A stretch of DNA of 64,000 nucleotides from Siphonodentalium dalli. Its lineage: Eukaryota; Mollusca; Scaphopoda; Gadilida; Siphonodentaliidae. This document shows positions 1-9,535 of this stretch, one piece after another. The stretch covers positions 43,725,835-43,789,834 of the forward strand of contig CP136066.1 in the NCBI GenBank assembly GCA_032622095.1, in the 5' to 3' direction. The translations under genes were made by a program, and so were the position numbers. Below the pieces are notes generated by a model that saw only the letters and a list, made by a program, of their open reading frames with translations, did no database searches and was not told the origin of the DNA. The stretch's first letter is position 1. Every line of letters starts with the position of its first letter.

Positions 1-170
1 GCCACTTGCCAAATTTGCCAATGGCAAAAATAATTTACATTTGGCAAAACTATATTTTCATTTGGCAAAATTTTGGCAATTCACTTTTTAAATTCTCATG
101 AAAGAATAATATTGGTCACTCATGACATTAATTTCAGGAAAGCATTGCAATTACATGTAGTGATGTCTAT
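1..170. repeat. Family J element, partial (cut by window edge)
   Basis: The sequence is rich in TTTGGCAAAA and aligns by eye with 21100-21260, including the block around TCACTTTTTAA. The better-preserved copy at 21091-21955 has hAT-like ends and an 8-bp target duplication, so this is probably the interior of the same non-autonomous element. No ends are visible here. Confidence 0.5.
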
Positions 171-211
171 AGGGTTAGGAGATGTTAAAACCTTTATCAA
201 AATGCAGTTTA

Positions 212-492
212 TCTTGGGCCTCATCTTCTCTGGAATGTTTCTTTATTATCAAATTTCTATAGAAACTTAGATTCTATTTCTTTTTTAGTTTAGTTTCTCT
301 ATATCCCCAAATTGGCAATATTCACCATTTGTAACTTCAATCTGAGTATTCTCTCATAGCAGATGAGGCCATGCAGAATGAGGTCCCAAGATTATAGATA
401 CTAATCATACTAGCCCGCTGTGCTGGATAGTATCATTAAATTCATCTGGGGACCTCATTCTGCAAATGACCGACACAATAAACTCAGGCTTG
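212..492. mobile_element. Family D element, right part
   Basis: This shares the internal segment with 46345-46817 (CCTCATCTTCTC, a run like TCTATTTCTTTTTTAG, then a CATAGCAGATGAGGCC block). It ends in the D hairpin, whose arms are GCAGAATGAGGTCCC and GGGGACCTCATTCTGC at about 375-470. The left hairpin is missing, so the copy is truncated. Confidence 0.7.
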
Positions 493-901
493 TTGCCTGA
501 CTATAAATCCATCATTTGTGTTTTACTGTGGCCACTCATATACAGCATAATATATGGGCTGGGGACAGCTGGTGATGCCCTTCAATGTGAGTATTGATTT
601 GATCTAATGATCGCAATGCGTGACACATGTTGTTGGTCACTGACATAATGGGCTGCAATTTTATACCAGACCTGTAGGTTGCTAATAACCCAGATTTATA
701 TTAGAACTTATGGTTGGGTAATTATTAGCCATCAGCTACTGACTATAGTTTAATGGATTTTTTTGTTAGAAAGCCATAATTTATAGATCTTGAATAACAT
801 CGTTGGGATAGATATAAACCAAGATGATTGTCAATAAAATACAGCCTCAATCACTGCATCATCAATGGCACAAAGAAGAGGGTGTTTTATATATGACTGT
901 A
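493..901. other. Intergenic or intronic sequence, no feature seen
   Basis: I see no exon-like reading frame, RNA gene or recognised repeat here. Confidence 0.4.
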
Positions 902-1116
902 CAATATAATGCCCTCAGTAATCGTCTCCTTAACCACAGCAGAATTATGGGTAACTTTTCAGGATTTAGTCGGAAATATGGCTTGTTGCCATTAATCGGA
1001 AAGCTCTCCCCGAGAGCTTTCCGATGAATGGCAACAAGCCTTATTTCCGAACAAATCCTGAAAAATGACCTATAATTCTGATGTGGTTAAGGAGTCTATT
1101 ATTTAGGGCATAACTG
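902..1116. mobile_element. Family C foldback MITE, full length, diverged
   Basis: This is a near-complete palindrome with arms of about 100 bp that meet at CTCTCCCCGAGAG. It is flanked by TA at 900-901 and 1117-1118. The end has drifted (CAATATAATGCCC instead of CAGTAATGCCC). TA flanks and CAGT-type ends are typical of Tc1/mariner. It has no coding capacity, so it would need a transposase supplied in trans. Confidence 0.8.
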
Positions 1117-1265
1117 TACACCCACACATGATCATATCTACCCAAGCTTTATAAGAATTGATATATTGCAAACATAGGTACAGAGTAGCCTTTATTGATA
1201 ACAATCATTGGTACCATGCCAACTGAAAGAACAGATTTCTTAACTCATTTGGAGAAATATTCAGC

Positions 1266-1375
1266 TCGGGGAGAGCTTTCCGATGAATGGCAACAAGCCA
1301 TATTTCTGACTAAATCCTGAAAAGTTACCCATAATTCTGCTGTGGTTAAGGAATCGATTACTTAGGGCATTACTG
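1266..1375. mobile_element. Family C half element (right arm only)
   Basis: The sequence starts at the dyad centre (GGGGAGAGCTTTCC) and runs to GGGCATTACTG followed by TA. The left arm is absent. It lies 150 bp from a complete copy. Other half copies in the window break at the same place. Confidence 0.75.
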
Positions 1376-1429
1376 TACATGATCACAAAAATGAAAAGAA
1401 ATTAAGAAAAAGTAAGCTATTTGAAAACT

Positions 1430-1550
1430 AGCCGTCTTAATTCAGATTGTTTGGCTTTGGCAATCCACTACAGTAAACATTGCCATGGTCCAGTTTGCTT
1501 CAGCAAATGGCTTCGGCATTGCTGATTGCCTTAGCCAATTATGAGGGCTG
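1430..1550. mobile_element. Family E short foldback MITE
   Basis: About 121 bp, bounded by AGCCGTCTTAATT and AATTATGAGGGCT (consensus end AGCCCTC). Inside are inverted blocks such as TTGGCTTTGGCAATCC and GATTGCCTTAGCCAA. It matches 50457-50578 and 62993-63114. The superfamily is not resolved. Confidence 0.65.
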
Positions 1551-1669
1551 CTTGTCCGAATAACATATTTTGTTTGTTTGGACAAAATATATGGCCTATA
1601 GACTTGGTACAAATGTAATATTGTCCCCCTTAAAAAATTTAAAAAGCAATGTTGTTTGAAATGAAGATA

Positions 1670-2401
1670 AGGCGAGACCAATTTTATTACTTGGATTACG
1701 AACATTGAGGATGAAAATCTGTAGATGCAGGAGGGGAAAAAAAAAAAAAAAAAAAAACCTTTTTGGAATTAATTATTAGTAAATCAGCTGGAATATTGGA
1801 ATATCGACAGCAAATACAGACAAACATGACTATCTGACTGGTACCAGAGACAATATGGTAAGCAAATGAATGTATTCCATATCATTGGTTTAGATGAGCA
1901 TTTATAAATAGGGTATTAATGCATCTTTGACCACCTCCATTTGACCCGGTATTATAATAAATGATGGTGGTCATCATGTCCTCGTTACATTGAATTAAGA
2001 AATGAATGGCATTTATATTATGATACGCAATATTATAAAGCGTCCATAGATGCCATCATGAATGGAAATATATACTAAGATACAAACCAGGTCTGTATTT
2101 TATAACAATATTTATATTTAATAAAAGGTTTAGTATGTTTTAATAATACATCGTAAACCGGATATAGTTCAGTAGTTTAAAATCTCAAACGTTTACCGGT
2201 ATAAATAACGGATCGCGCGTAATACCGAAAGCCGGAAACATTAAAAAATACGGCAAAGTATCAAACAGAAACGGACCGCACATTATACATACATCCGGAA
2301 AACATTATTTGCTTTCAAAATATATATATTTTTTTTTTTCGAATTTTTCGGATTTTGTTGTCGGCGCGTTCGTAATCCAAGTAATAAAATTGGTCTCGCC
2401 T
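1670..2401. repeat. Perfect 34-bp inverted repeat, 664-bp spacer
   Basis: Positions 1670-1703 are the exact reverse complement of 2368-2401 (from AGGCGAGACCAATTTT to GGATTACGAAC). Both copies can be read as RRDQFYYLDYE. In the 2315-2506 minus-strand frame this follows a hydrophobic stretch (SNILQFILIVLDFFLGFII). It may be two ends of an unrecognised element or an inverted duplication of a gene fragment. Poly-A of about 20 bases lies at 1738-1757. Confidence 0.5.
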
Positions 2402-3232
2402 AATAATGAATCCTAAAAAAAAATCTAAGACTATTAAAATAAATTGTAGGATGTTTGATATTATCACTACCATAGCATCTTTAGAAAAAAGTGAAGCGTA
2501 TGTCATTAGATAAAAATTGAGATCTTTGAAATATATTTGGAAGACAGCAACGATAAGAAATCATCGCAAAAAGGAAAATTATATCTACATGTATCACTAA
2601 GTACATTTTCAGAGGAATATCAACAAAATTGGTTCAAATGTTTTGATATCCCCTCCACCCAATTACATACCAGCACTAGTGTACATGTACGTAACAGTAT
2701 GTATACATGTAAGTACCCCCTCCAATCCATTCCATTCCCTGAAACCTGAATTTAATCGAAAAGATATCCCATAATATCAGCTAATTATTATATCTTATAA
2801 CCTATTTACTCTCAAATGCCCAATATTAATTTTGTCATATCAAAGATATAATCTATGGCTGAACAATAAAACAAAATTACATGTCTATCAGACTGATAAA
2901 ATGTTTCCAGTAGGGTCAGTTTCTTTCGTAGGTTGGAAGTGGGCAAACAAACAAAATTTTTAATTTTGGCCTTAAAAGGGAAGGAAGCTTTCGCGTAACG
3001 AAAAGGCATGTGCATTAAGCAAGCTGATTTCTGTGTGTGTGTAAAGTTTCACTGCAAAACTCCACACAAAATCAGATATAAGGCGTCTCAAACTAACCCG
3101 CACAAGCAATTGTCATATTTGCAAGTTTGTCACATTCAAATGTTACATGTATGTGACCACTGACTGGCCGAGTGGCCGTAAATTAATTGTTCAAAATTAT
3201 AACGTAAATCATTTTGGCTTATAACACATGTA
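2402..3232. other. Non-repetitive sequence, no gene seen
   Basis: No exon-like conservation, RNA gene or transposon ends were recognised. A GTGTGTGTG run sits near 3031. Confidence 0.35.
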
Positions 3233-3447
3233 CAGTAATGCCCTAATTAATCGACTCCTTTAACCACAGCAGAATTATGGGTAACTTTTCAGGATTTAGT
3301 AGGAAATATGGCTTGTTGCCATTCATCGGAAAGCTCTCGCCAAGAGCTTTCCGATGAATGGCAACAAGCCATATTTCCGACTAAATCCTGAAAAGTTACC
3401 CATAATTCTGCTGTGGTTAAAGGAGTCGATTAATTAGGGCATTACTA
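3233..3447. mobile_element. Family C foldback MITE, full length
   Basis: TA at 3231-3232 and 3448-3449 flanks a near-perfect palindrome (CAGTAATGCCC to GGGCATTACTA) with its centre near 3340 (AAGCTCTCGCCAAGAGCTT). The arms match over about 100 bp, suggesting recent insertion or arm homogenisation. Confidence 0.85.
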
Positions 3448-3720
3448 TACATGTATGTACACTGTAGTCTTCATGATGCTGTGATTGCTTTGATTTTGCA
3501 CAGAATAACAAACAAACACGCCAAAATGATTTTAGTGTGATAGTCTTTGATCATATCTCAGTAACTCGAAGTGAGGCTGTGATGTCATGATCTTATAAAT
3601 ATGGATGCCCCGTAATTAGCGGGAGTTTTGTGTTACTTGATGTGATATCGTTGTGTTTGAGTATAACTGAGAAACAAGAGGTGTTTTATCGCACCATGGT
3701 TGATATACTAAATATATTAA

Positions 3721-4112
3721 CCCTTTACCCAACAGATGGGCCCTGTGCCAATGCATTCTCTTATATATGCGAGTCGACCATAGGTCGCCTCGCATATATA
3801 AGAGAATGCATTGGCTTAACTCATTAAAAATTATAAAATTGTTAAAGAATGTAAGAAAAAATAGTAAAAAGTGTTAAAAAAAGTTTTTTTTTAGGCCAAT
3901 GCATTCTCTTATATATGCGAGGCGACCTATGGTCGACTCGCATATATAAGAGAATGCATTGGCACAGGGCATAACTGTAACTATCACAATGTGGTCAAGG
4001 AGCCGGTTCCAATGATATCCATATTTGTATGGTTCTATTGAGACAGACCGAAGATATTTTAGGCTGTTGAAGCTTTATTTGGCCGGTTTTGGCCGGTTTG
4101 TTGGGTAAAGGG
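3721..4112. mobile_element. Family A TTAA MITE, two hairpins
   Basis: The ends are CCCTTTACCCAACA and TGTTGGGTAAAGGG, flanked by TTAA at 3717-3720 and 4113-4116. Inside, a hairpin (CCAATGCATTCTCTTATA arms) is followed by an AT-rich spacer and the same hairpin inverted. A subterminal GGCCGGTTTT decamer occurs twice near the right end. TTAA target and CCCT ends are typical of piggyBac-type elements. No transposase is encoded. Confidence 0.88.
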
Positions 4113-4175
4113 TTAATGGCCTGATTTGTTGAGGATTTCCTTCCCCTTTAGCTAACTACATGAACATGTACTTCT

Positions 4176-4264
4176 GCCCTCATAATCAGCAATGCTGAAG
4201 CAAACTGGGCCACGCCAAAGGATTGCTGTAGGGATTGCCATAGCCAAACAATCTGGGAGGGCTG
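4176..4264. mobile_element. Family E MITE, shortened
   Basis: GCCCTCATAATCAGC to GGGAGGGCTG, with the internal ATTGCCATAGCCAAACAATCTG typical of E. It lacks roughly 30 bp compared with 50457-50578. Confidence 0.55.
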
Positions 4265-4442
4265 TGTACATGAACAGTTACATGTATACATTATACGACT
4301 CTACAAGGATTCAAATTACCAATGTCCATATAACATACCAGTTCATGCCTATATTAACTATTCTTTTTTCAACTATTCAAATTCTATTAAATATTATCTG
4401 ACTTCCAAGACTTAATTGGATTGAATTATGATATGAGATCTA

Positions 4443-4570
4443 CGCAGAATGAGGTTCCCAGAGGGTGAATTTGCTGATGCTAGCCCACTGTGTGGGATAA
4501 CATCAATAAATTCAGTTAATTCACCCTCTGGGGAACCTCATTCTGCAAATGTCAGACACAATTTCCTGGC
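4443..4570. mobile_element. Family D terminal hairpin, solo
   Basis: A single foldback with arms GCAGAATGAGGTTCCCAGAG and CTCTGGGGAACCTCATTCTG around the typical GATGCTAGCCCACTGTGTGG loop. It is followed by a diverged D end (AAATGTCAGACACA). The other half of the element is absent. Confidence 0.65.
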
Positions 4571-5847
4571 TTAGATTATTTATTTATGATATGAAATATG
4601 GTAATTCTGAAATATGGTTATTCTATAATATGACTCTCATTTCTAAAGTCTAAGAGATGTTCATCAGACTCACATAAATGCACTTGCATTTTTCCAATAT
4701 TCAAGCCCGCTTTGAAATCTCAGTATTGTCCTTGCACAATACAAAGCCTATTCATACTTATTGATATTTTCCTTTAATGTGACTAACGAGTTATTCAGCT
4801 ATGATGTATGTACCTGCGCTCGCACACCTGGCTCATGCCATTCAATATAGCATATACCTCTACATATGTTTGTACATAACATCGTGAGTAATTGGGGAAT
4901 CCTGGAATCGAAGGTGGATCATCATGACCAACAGCATCAGTTCTATTCATAGATTATGATTAGATGTATAACCTGAAGCAGGTGCTGTCTGTTTCATTAC
5001 CGATTCCACTTTTTTCGTTTTCGCTTCTCCCGGTGCCAGCTTCTGAAGGTGTTCCCTGTGTGTTATTAATATATCATCTTCTAGGATCAAGTACTTTCAT
5101 ATGAAATAGAATTTCCTCCCCAAGAGTGGATTAACTGGATTTAAGTTTTATGTGATGAAATCTCGAAATTTGTTTGGATGAATTTTCTTGTGTTTTGTTT
5201 GAGACTGTGTCTCTACATTTCATCTGACTTTATTACTGGATAAAGTTGTGTTCTGTATTTTGGAATATTTTTGACGCCTTTATTCGTTTAGCTAATTATT
5301 TACAGTAAGTTTATCTTTAATCCTTTGATGGATGAGTACGTCATACCGGGTATATGATGTCATATCCATGGCGAATATATTTTTGCAAATAAACGGAGAA
5401 ATATTATAACAATCGCCTATGTAACAAATAAATCATACCAACATTATTAGAAGCATGAATCCATGTAAATAATTAAAATAGTACCGGTATGCCTGAATAT
5501 GCATCAACATTAAATCTATGAAGAGTTTCTTTTTTGGAGATAATTGTTTTTACCCTAAAATTTCTCTTAAATGGCATAAATGTCGTTCCACCTGCCATCC
5601 GTATGACAACATAAATGTCGTTCTACCCACCAATTGTTTAAAGCCAAATACCGGAAAGTGTTAAAAGTGTTTCTATCACTTTCTTGGCAATCAATTTTCA
5701 ATCGGGCTACCCGACATTGTCTTTTCAGTTTTATAAACATTTATAATCTTGGCCTTTACGTTCAACAATTTTTGTAATGCTGAAATTCCTTTATTAATAT
5801 TATAATAATAGATTATCTTTAAAACCATACTAAAGATGCATAATCCG
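4571..5847. other. 1.3 kb without recognised repeat or exon
   Basis: No transposon ends or conserved coding frame found. Two short direct repeats (CATAAATGTCGTTC) occur near 5575 and 5611. An untranslated first exon of the spectrin gene could lie in such a stretch, but nothing in the sequence proves it. Confidence 0.35.
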
Positions 5848-5851
5848 ATTA

Positions 5852-6254
5852 ACCCTTTACCCAACAAACCGGCCAAAACCGGCCAAAACCGGCCAAATAA
5901 AGCTTCAACAGCCTAAAATATCTTCGGTCTGTCTAAATAGAACCATACAAATATGGATATCATTGGAACCGGCTCCTTGACCACATTGTGATAGTTACAG
6001 TTATGCCCTGTGCCAATGCATTCTCTTATATATGCGAGTCGACCATAGGTCGCCTCGCATATATAAGAGAATGCATTGGCCTAAAAAAAAACTTTTTTTA
6101 ACACTTTTTACCATTTTTTCTTACATTCTTTAACAATTTTATAATTTTTAATGTGTTAAGCCAATGCATTCTCTTATATATGCGAGGCGACCTATGGTCG
6201 ACTCGCATATATAAGAGAATGCATTGGCACAGGGCCGTTCTGTTGGGTAAAGGG
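5852..6254. mobile_element. Family A TTAA MITE, reverse orientation
   Basis: TTAA flanks at 5848-5851 and 6255-6258. The CCGGCCAAAA decamer is present three times here, against one or two in most copies. Both hairpins are intact and inverted relative to each other. Confidence 0.88.
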
Positions 6255-6536
6255 TTAAACCCTCAATTACTATTTATTTGGCTTCGGGTAAAAAATATTT
6301 CATTCGAGTCGAGGAACCCACCCATCAAAGCTCGGAGTTATCAGATATCAAATTTTTAAATCTATTTTATTTTCTCCATCAAGACTTATTCGTGGCCTGG
6401 TAAGTCGACAAGCCGACCCTCTGGAACCAAATTACAAGTTAAGATGGACAACTCTATGGCTTTGAGTTGAATTTTTTTTCGATAAATAAAATATTTTGGA
6501 CAATTTTATATATATACATGTAGCTGACTTGTTTAC

Positions 6537-6585
6537 GATTAATTGCCCAAAAATAATGCTATTAGCATTCTTTTTGGGCAATTAA
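6537..6585. repeat. Short perfect hairpin
   Basis: The arms GATTAATTGCCCAAAAA and TTTTTGGGCAATTAATC (17 bp each) surround a TAATGCTATTAGCATTC-type loop that is itself partly palindromic. It matches no other family in the window. Confidence 0.5.
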
Positions 6586-6796
6586 TCGATTCTGATAACT
6601 GAACTTTGAAGCGGCATTTCAAAAAATATTGTTGTTGTTGGAATCAGATTATATGGAGATCATCGAATTAGATTGAGTACCTTAAGTGCTTAGTTCGCAA
6701 CTTATATTTTATGACCCAGCTGCTACATGTACACCCATTCGAAGAATGTAGCATTAAAATTTTATTAAAAAAAATTCAATAATTGATGTACATGTA

Positions 6797-7025
6797 GAGT
6801 AATGTCCTAAATGATCGACTTCCTTAACCACAGCAGAATTATGGGTAACTTATCAGGATTTAGTCGGAAATATGGCTTGTTGCCATTCATCGGAAAGCTC
6901 TCAGCGAGAAATATGGCAGTGAGAGCTTTCCGATGAATGGCAACAAGCCATATTTCCGACTAAATCCTGAAAAGTTACCCATAATTTTTCTGTGGTTAAG
7001 GAGTCAATTATTTAGGGCATTACTG
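6797..7025. mobile_element. Family C foldback MITE
   Basis: TA flanks at 6795-6796 and 7026-7027, with arms of about 105 bp. The loop carries an extra AAATATGGCAGT-like insertion at the dyad centre. It ends 60 bp before the LTR retrotransposon. Confidence 0.82.
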
Positions 7026-7088
7026 TACTCTTTTGTAAAATAGTACATCTGAACTACAGAAAAATGTAAATTCACTGTCCACCATTTG

Positions 7089-7854
7089 TGTGCCAATACG
7101 GGTACATATAACTCTTAAGGCTATCAGAACGGTTTGATTATTTATATATAACAAAGTCAATAATGTTCAATCATCGGCATCTGGGTTTCTCTTCCTGTCG
7201 TCTGCTTGGTTTAGAGTCTTCTTCCGTCTTCATAGGTTGTGTGTGTCTGCTTGTCTTCTACTCGGTTGAGTTCCGGTTGAGTTCGTCTTCCTGTCGTCTG
7301 CTCTTCTTCTTCCTCCGTCGGCGCATCAGTGGGGCGTTGTTAGAAATACAAGAGCATAATGTTTACCTTGTATTTCCGTCCATTGCTCCACTCTGCTCTT
7401 CTAAGCGTCCGAGGGTTCGTGATGATCGCTTGTGTTGGTCAGATAGAAACTGGTTAGAACTGTCTTTAACTGGCCCTGGGTGTTGACTCCCTTCTTACTA
7501 AATACCAGAGCGGCCGCTAATCAAGGCCATGTGCATCTTTACGGCTGGTCGGTTTCAGACGTACTTAGGGTAATTGAGTTATCGTCATCTCCCCATGGGT
7601 CCTATTAACTCTCCTGGGTTCAGTAGCTTTTCTAGGCGATACATCTGGCCTTGCTTAATCCTCAAGACCGTTTCTGGTTACTCCACAAATCATCATGGAC
7701 GCTCGCTAATTCGATTTGGTGCTCAGTACTTTTGTGATCTATATGTGGTCAACAGTGACGCTGATATGTTTGGTAATCGAGCGCCCCTCTGACTTAGAGA
7801 TTGCCTATCTTCTTCCCGGGTTGAAAGTTATGTCCCTGTGGTTGTCTTGGCACA
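7089..7854 (-). repeat. 3' LTR, complete
   Basis: A 766-bp LTR with terminal TGTGCCAA/TTGGCACA. Its right 304 bp (7551-7854) repeats at 12754-13057 with no difference that I can see. The remaining 462 bp has no second copy because of the 5' deletion. Full length is inferred from the inverted termini and the TTTG duplication rather than from the direct repeat alone. Confidence 0.82.
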
Positions 7855-7872
7855 TTACTCCTTCACTTTTTC
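7855..7872 (-). promoter_or_regulatory. Polypurine tract next to 3' LTR
   Basis: On the - strand the 18 bases before the LTR read GAAAAAGTGAAGGAGTAA, almost all purine. This is the expected plus-strand DNA primer site of an LTR retroelement. Confidence 0.6.
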
Positions 7873-7875
7873 GAT

Positions 7876-8397
7876 TTAAAGTTGATCTTGAAATCGCAAG
7901 TCCAATACGTTGCTGCGTAGCAGGTTGATGATTCGTCGGAGTAGTTCGCAACAGCGGCATCGGTGAATGAGAGGCCTCCGTTGTTCGTATGTCCGTCGGT
8001 GTCGTTGGTACGGCTGCTGTCGTGCTCTAGCGTAGGTTCGCTGGCGAGTCTGGATCGGCTGTCGGTGTTCGTCCGTGAAGTAGTACCAATCGGGGTCGAT
8101 GTCGATGAGTGCATCTTCAGATTCTCTGGGCGGGCTGTAAGGCGGGGGAGGTGACTGCATCGCGTAATATCGTCTATGCTCGTTGTAAGGCTGTACCCAT
8201 GGCTGGTTGTAGGATGTGGGTGACTGCATGCGCGGCATCATGTCGAGGTAGCTTTCATGCGGCCGCCTGCTGGTGGATGGTCGTGCATCTGAATTGGGTG
8301 TCATATCGTCATCATCGGATGTCGAGGTATTTTCGTCCTCAATGTCCGAGTATGGGGGTAGGTTCTGACAACTGGTCGACCCTTGTTCCACCGCCAT
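7876..8397 (-). CDS. Retroelement 3' accessory frame, PPxY-containing, unknown function
   Basis: The frame opens at the first ATG (8395-8397) and encodes about 173 residues. It could extend upstream to 8466 from a non-ATG codon. The N-terminal third is acidic and Ser/Thr-rich (SDIEDENTSTSDDDD). A central PPPPYSPP contains a PPxY motif of the kind that recruits NEDD4-type ubiquitin ligases in retroviral Gag proteins. The C-terminal third is strongly Arg-rich (RQRTYARARQQPYQRHRR) and includes HRCRCCELLRR. It lies between pol and the 3' LTR, where env or accessory frames are found in some Ty3/gypsy lineages. I recognise no family. It could be a displaced Gag-like product or an RNA-binding accessory protein. 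There is no signal peptide or membrane segment. Confidence 0.5.
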   Translation of the reverse strand: MAVEQGSTSCQNLPPYSDIEDENTSTSDDDDMTPNSDARPSTSRRPHESYLDMMPRMQSPTSYNQPWVQPYNEHRRYYAMQSPPPPYSPPRESEDALIDIDPDWYYFTDEHRQPIQTRQRTYARARQQPYQRHRRTYEQRRPLIHRCRCCELLRRIINLLRSNVLDLRFQDQL

Positions 8398-8865
8398 GGT
8401 CAGCCTGTAATACTCAAACGGATATTTGTGTGAGGTTTGAGAACAAATGACACAGTCAGTATACACAATGGTTACTTTTCCAATTTATCGGTATCGCTTG
8501 AGGGTCGTCAGATCGGCCCAATACGAAAATGGAATTTACAACTAATTATATAGATGGATTGGTTGACGAACAGTTAAACACAAGATAAGTCGGGGTGATT
8601 GATTTCAATCATCAAAACTTATGACTGAATGTCGGGATTTATAGTCCCTATTCAACGCTTGCTATAATCATTCTGATGATTATACAACTATAATACCCTG
8701 GACATCGTTATGCAACAATTAATATTTGAAATATATGAAATGCATAAATGTCTATATACATGCAAATGATTCTGATATCCGCGCAACAATAATTACGGAG
8801 GAAATTCGGAATACATTAATATACGATACATAATTAATACTAATCCAAATCCGCCACAGATGTGG

Positions 8866-9156
8866 TCAGCCTCTGACGGCTATAATTGGATATACATGTA
8901 GGCGTTCCTGAGTGTTGTCCCGGAATAGCGCAGACGGCTTTGGTGCATCCGTCTCCATTGCTTCGTCGATGGGTCCTTTGAACACGGCATTCGGGATATC
9001 CTCAGGTCGCTGGTCTAACTGCTTACTATACATAATGGCTAACCTTGGCAACTGATGTTTAACAAATTTCCACCAGAATCGGTGGGTCAAGATAATGAAA
9101 ATTACTACTGTAACTACGTTACTAGGGCAAAATACCACCCTGGCCACCTCTACCAT
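8866..9156 (-). CDS. Small predicted membrane protein of the retroelement
   Basis: A 96-residue frame with a true ATG. Residues about 14-25 (NVVTVVIFIILT) form a single hydrophobic segment followed by HRFWWKF, so it looks like a single-pass membrane protein with a cytosolic basic edge. The rest is hydrophilic (ETDAPKPSALFRDN). It sits between pol and the PPxY frame and may be an env remnant or a short accessory product. No known env motifs such as a furin site or cysteine-rich surface domain are visible. Confidence that it is expressed is low. Confidence 0.4.
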   Translation of the reverse strand: MVEVARVVFCPSNVVTVVIFIILTHRFWWKFVKHQLPRLAIMYSKQLDQRPEDIPNAVFKGPIDEAMETDAPKPSALFRDNTQERLHVYPIIAVRG

Positions 9157-9535
9157 TCATTGGGGTAATACTTTTTCGTTCACTAAGTCAGTCATGAGCA
9201 TATTTTCGATCGTGTTTATTTGAGCGGGGTGCGCTCAAACGTAGTAACCCTAAGGGTGGCGGCGTGCACGTTATCTCTCGGTGCGCGATTGCAAAGTTCA
9301 AAGCTTTATTTATTAAATCGCCATGCGCACGTGCCGGGTTTCATGGGGCGCGCGACCTGTCATTGATCCGAACATGACTATTTATTCGCGATTCGGTCTG
9401 GGGCGTTGGGCTAATTATTTTCAACATTTACGAAGCCAGGTTAGACTCATCAGTCATCAATAAGACAGTTAAAAGTGGGGTCTCATTCATTCCGAAATGA
9501 AATCCAGATGAATAGTTCGGGCGTTTCATTATTAT

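Noticed and set aside
3160-3195. tRNA A-box-like GGCCGAGTGGCC
   Set aside because: No B-box or cloverleaf follows, and no repeated SINE structure is attached.
3741-3827. Recurring peptide frames (ANAFSYICESTIGRLAYIREC and MRVDHRSPRIYKRMHW types) at dozens of places
   Set aside because: They are translations of the family A/B hairpin in both directions. Their conservation reflects DNA repeat identity, not a protein family.
7163-7486. 107-codon frame upstream of the retroelement pol
   Set aside because: It lies inside the 766-bp LTR and on the strand opposite to the element. It has no recognisable domain.
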